A DNA stretch of 64,000 nt from Climacium dendroides (taxonomy: Eukaryota; Streptophyta; Bryopsida; Hypnales; Climaciaceae). A program made the translations under genes and the position numbers. The DNA is taken from contig OX467083.1 of NCBI GenBank assembly GCA_950106755.1, positions 37,071,029 to 37,135,028 on the forward strand. Reading direction: 5' to 3'. Under the pieces are notes generated by a model that worked only from the letters and a program-made list of their open reading frames with translations, had not been told where the DNA came from and ran no database searches. Shown here piece after piece: positions 59,781-64,000 of the stretch (the first letter of the stretch is position 1; every line of letters starts with the position of its first letter).

Positions 59781-61034
59781 AAGACCAAAAGGTTATTGAA
59801 TGGTCAATTGTAAATTTGGGTAGGTTCCTATGAATTCAATTTCGAATGGATCTTTCTAAAATGTAAATTGTTGAATTTCTCCTCAAATTTTTAACTCAAT
59901 TTATATTGAATTTGGCAAGCTACCTTGTCCATAAATATCTCACATAGCACTACAAACCCATGCAAATCTTTCTTCTTCTCCAAGTTTTGTGCATGTGGTC
60001 AAAGTATATAAAATTGATCAATGGATAGTGTTTTGACTTTGTAGCCTAAAACACAAAGGTTGGCAAGCCATGTTCGCTATTGAAAAAGGTTTAGTAGGTT
60101 GAAACATCTCCAAAAAATCCTAAAGTCATTTTTTTTTGTCAAAGATTCACTTGAAACCAAGACCAAGGGGCAATTGCACTTTGGAGAGAAAACATTGCTT
60201 GTAGATGTGGAGTGGTAGAAAATTCAACAATTCATATAAGATATGTAAATGAAGATGTAGAAGAATTGAACCATTCATAATCATATGAAATGTATTGAGG
60301 TTAATGATCCTATTTATGACTCCATTTATATTCTATGGCCTATTGTCAAACATCATACCTATGTTCAATTTGCCTTCAAGTACTATGTTTTACATGATAT
60401 GGATATTTTGTCCAAGATGAAAACTTGTGATTTTAGTTGCAAATGTAAGCTTGTGATTCTAGCTACAAATGCAATGTTTGAATGCCTAAATTGTCACCAA
60501 TTTCAAATTTACTTTTGAAGGATTTACATGGTTTTAAATTAAATGGAATCATTTGCATTGAAAAGGAACAAAAAAAAATATAAAGAGCACAAACCTAAAA
60601 AATTGGTACTTTTTGTTCAATCACATTACTTTTGTTCTTGATGGTATCATCTTTGTACTTTTGAAGCTGCATGAAATTGGGCACTTTATCTTGCACTTTA
60701 TCTTGCTTGCATCCTTTGATAAAATTTATTTCATTAGTTGGTTCCAAATTTTATAAAATACAATTTTTATGGCTAATAAAAAGTAAACTACAAGTAGCCA
60801 AAATACATTACAAATGTGATATGTGGATTAAACATTTTTTTTAAAAGAAATTCAAGATTAAAATTGTAGATTTCTTAATCGCATTGAATACCCTAAAATT
60901 TAGGAAAAAGGTGTATTAATTACAAAAGTCATGCCTTGTTTGTGACTCATTTGCAACTTGTTTGCAACTTGTATATTTATAGATTTTAAATTATTAATCT
61001 CAATGATTTGTAGATTGCAAAAATTTCATAACTA
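59781..61034. other. AT-rich intergenic DNA
   Basis: No gene, terminal repeat or strong tandem array is seen. A 77-codon frame at 60285 has no recognisable product. Confidence 0.5.
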
Positions 61035-61170
61035 CCTTTTTCTAGATTTTAGAATTTCAGATCTACCTTTTTCTAAATTTTTGGATTTCAGATCTAACTT
61101 TTTCTAAATTTTAGAATTTTATATCTAATTTTTTTCTAGATTTTAAAATTTTAGATCTACCTTCTTCATG
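61035..61170. repeat. degenerate tandem repeat of about 35 bp, 4 copies
   Basis: Units built on CAGATCTACCTTTTTCTAAA followed by TTTTAGAATTT recur four times with drift. Confidence 0.7.
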
Positions 61171-61289
61171 AATTTCAAAAATTCAAGTATTGGTACTTAA
61201 TAGATTTCATTGATTTAGGAGACCTTACAATTTTATAGATCTTAAAATTGTTTGGATTTCAAATATTTTTTGATTTCTAGAGATTGTAG

Positions 61290-61460
61290 AAATCTACAAA
61301 TTGTAAAAATCTAAACTCCATAAAAATTTATAAATCATAGAAATCTACAAATTGTAATAATCTAAACTCCATAAAAATTTATAAATCATAGAAATCTACA
61401 AATTGTAATAATCTAAACTCCATAAAAATTTATAAATCATAGAAATCTAGAAATTATAAT
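61290..61460. repeat. 51-bp tandem repeat, about 3.3 copies
   Basis: Units start at 61290, 61341, 61392 and 61443 (partial). Each reads AAATCTACAAATTGTAATAA, then a CTAAACTCC block and ATAAATCATAG. The inner copies are virtually identical. Confidence 0.9.
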
Positions 61461-62751
61461 AATCTTGAAATTAAATCAGCAAAATTCATTGCACAAGACT
61501 ACAACAACTTACAAATCTTATATGTCTATCCTAATGGTACTCTTTACAATTGATATGGGACAATTGATAAAATATAAATGAGAATGAACTTTGAAAGCAA
61601 TTAGGAAATAACTAAAAAATGACTAAGAAACAACTAGTGTACGATTTAAAAGTGACTAAAAAATGATTAGCTTTACTACTAAAAAATTCAGTTTTAGTGT
61701 TGATTTGGTTGCATTCATTTGGTTCACTTTTCTATTGATTTCTATCCAAATCAACAAATTACTCTCCAAATCAACAAATTGCTCTCCAAATCAACAATAA
61801 CGTGAATCAAATCTATACAAACCAAATCAACAAAAAAATTGAATTTTCTAGTACTATAGGAAACGACTAAGAAACAACTAATATATGACTAGAAAGTAAC
61901 TTAGAAACGACTAGAAAGTGACTAGGAAACAATTATGGTCATTTTACAATTGCATTATTTTCTTAGTTGTTTCCTAGTAGTTTTTTGCAACTATAGATTA
62001 ACTACTTTACAACTAAAATAATGTATTAATGAAGTAAATAAATGACATAAAACAATTCTTTAAATTGGTGCTAATAGAGAGGTCTTATAGTCGCAGGATA
62101 GTTTTATAGGACGCTAATTGCATAGTAGCCGGTTGTGCTGAACACGCTTTTCTTCTACAGACAATAGTTTAGTAAATAATAAAAATTTTGGTAGTAAAGA
62201 TTATTATATTTTAAGTTTAATGCATATTACATACTTACAAGCTTAATAATATAAATTAATTCATTTTCAAATCTTCGAATTGAATCATTTCAAATTAAAA
62301 AATTTAACACATCTAAACATCAAATATCCATCCAATGGATGATGAATGTTGTAAAAAGAAAATGACACCCAAGTAGTAATTAGGGAGACTGGAAGACATG
62401 CTATGATGTTTGAGATTATTTTTGGTATTACTAGCAACTTAATCAACCTATAAAATATTTGATAAAAAATTCATTCCATTTAAAAATTAAAATATATTTT
62501 ATTTACAAATTTGAAGTGTATAATTTCAATGAAATATTAGATTTATGAACTTACAAATTAGCTAATTCTAAAATTCTAGAATTTCAAGTTCATAATTAAA
62601 ATTTTATAAATGATTTGTAAATTTATCATTTATAAGTTTATGAATTCAAGAATTTCATGGATTTATAAATTCAAAAATTTTAAGCTTTTTTGGTGTCAAT
62701 TAATTGAATGTCATTGATAATATTATATATAAGCTTTGAGATTACACTAAT
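61461..62751. other. AT-rich intergenic DNA
   Basis: Contains short local repeats of AAATCAACAAATT (61750-61800) and GACTAG/AAACAACTA words (61620-61930). No gene is supported. Confidence 0.5.
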
Positions 62752-63073
62752 ATGGGGAATTTTGTCAAAATAGTGGCATTCCAAGTACCATGTTCAAACC
62801 GCACGCTCTAAATTGTAAAAGTGACATCTAGGATAGGTATAGTTTTCAAGAATCTTGGATTTTTATAGATTTAAGAAATCTATGACAATTATAGATTTCA
62901 GACTATACTATCTAAATTATAATAGTGACATCTATCACAAGTGTAGATTTAAGGCATCTTATAATGATATAGATTTCAAACATCTAGGACGTTTGTACAC
63001 TTTAGACCACCCGCTCTGAACTGTAAAAATTGCCAAAGTAGCAAAATTTCGCCATTTTAACGAAATTGTCCAT
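62752..63073. mobile_element. MITE family A, copy 2 (322 bp)
   Basis: The ends ATGGGGAATTTTGTCAAAAT and GCCATTTTAACGAAATTGTC correspond to the 10088 copy. Internal CACGCTCTAAATTGTAAAAG and CCCGCTCTGAACTGTAAAAA form sub-terminal inverted segments. TAAT lies at both flanks. Confidence 0.75.
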
Positions 63074-63557
63074 TAATTATTTTATCCATATAGAAATCAG
63101 TTATTTTGGTGTCCTATGAGGTTCAAGATAACCTTTCATACAATCATACTTCTTTGCACAACTCAAACACAATCACTTCTTTCTCTTCTTCTTTAGGTTT
63201 TTGACTTTTGTCATGTCTTGTAGGTGGGTTGATAAAAAAATTAATTCAATTTTGTAGATTTTAAATTTCAAATATATTTAAGCTATGTAGAAGTTTTAAA
63301 AATATTTGAAAAAAATTCAATGCTTTAATGCATTCTACTTTACATTTCATATTTGTCTAACTTCATAGTACTTTTAACAAGTCATACTAGACAAAATTGA
63401 ACGTTGTAAAATCTATCAAAGATTTTGTATTAAAAAAGATTGAAATGTAAGATGCATTCATGTATTATGAACTTGGTTTTCTAAAACTTTATAATTCAAT
63501 TTTTAACTAAAAAAATCCCTTCTATTGACCAAAAAATCTATTTGTTTTAAATTTTTG

Positions 63558-64000
63558 TTAACCCGTAATGGCCCGAGTGACCATTTTCTAGTTGTTGCCC
63601 TTCTTTTGGGGCTACTTGTTTTCAAATTTTGAATTTTAAAAAGCTAAGAACTAATACTAAAAAAATGACTGTGTTATAAATCTAATGGAAGTAGCTGTTT
63701 CATCAAATTCCAAGTTAAACCCCACCTTATGGAATTTTTTAAAATTGAATGGTGTGGTATAGTTCATGGCTTATGTTTTTTGGTTTAGTTTGGGCATGGT
63801 CTAAAAAATTTGCCAATGAATACAATTGTTGTCTACTCCAAAAAGGACAGATTCAAGGGGCTTAAGGAGAAGACAAGCATGCCCATTCTTGTTTTTCTTA
63901 CAAACACTATAGACTCTCATTTTAGTGATCACCATGCATTGCAAGCTCCACCCAAAATTGCAAAATGAACATAATGCTGTGAAATTTTAGATGAGCACTC
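63558..64000 (+). mobile_element. left end of a further TTAA element, cut by the window edge
   Basis: TTAACCCGTAATGGCCCGAG resembles the family B left end (TTAACCCCTAAAGGACC). No right end occurs before the window stops. Confidence 0.35.

Noticed and set aside
1..64000. CRISPR arrays, rRNA, tRNA, or retroelement polyprotein genes
   Set aside because: No regularly spaced identical repeats, no recognisable RNA-gene sequence, and no reverse transcriptase, integrase or transposase motifs were seen in any frame.

Overview
This is a nuclear segment from a land plant. All seven confident genes are spliced with GT-AG introns of about 80 to 1050 bp. The set includes plant-type genes: a BAHD acyltransferase, a SOG1-like NAC factor, and a histidine-pathway enzyme with a transit-peptide-like N-terminus. 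The short introns and the compact genes in very AT-rich intergenic DNA fit a bryophyte or another seed-free plant better than a typical angiosperm. That placement is an inference; no species marker is visible.

Layout. (1) 0.98-4.70 kb, plus: lipid A 4'-kinase LpxK, 8 exons. (2) 5.44-7.81 kb, minus: a two-exon BAHD/HCT-like acyltransferase with a TTAA-flanked element in its intron. (3) 8-17 kb: AT-rich DNA with MITEs and a 2-kb interval in which two 150-bp direct repeats enclose three splice-consistent exons of an unknown gene. (4) 17.71-18.57 kb, plus: a small glyoxalase/VOC-fold protein. (5) 19.3-22.7 kb, minus: a molybdenum-cofactor-sulfurase-like protein lacking the expected PLP lysine, with a possible unidentified gene end just downstream. 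(6) 22.7-32 kb: repeats, including a TTAA element, two head-to-tail Helitron-like copies, a foldback, a minisatellite and a pre-miRNA-like hairpin. (7) 32.04-35.61 kb, minus: quiescin sulfhydryl oxidase (QSOX), 11 exons, with its thioredoxin CxxC on a 25-nt microexon. (8) 39.30-41.41 kb, minus: a SOG1-like NAC transcription factor. (9) 43.6-52.4 kb: very AT-rich DNA with a 941-bp TTAA element. (10) 52.66-56.39 kb, plus: ATP phosphoribosyltransferase (HISN1/HisG), 12 exons. (11) 56.4-64 kb: nested TTAA elements, foldbacks, tandem repeats and MITEs.

The genes do not form a pathway; each is an independent locus. Two threads link parts of the window. First, telo-box motifs (AAACCCTA or the reverse) lie in the leader or proximal promoter of five of the seven genes, which suggests shared regulation of housekeeping expression. 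Second, a heterogeneous population of TTAA-flanked elements, mostly with CCC-type ends, recurs across the window and resembles non-autonomous piggyBac-type transposons, a superfamily I do not regard as typical of land plants. I found no reverse transcriptase, integrase or transposase coding sequence, no CRISPR array, and no tRNA or rRNA gene I could support.
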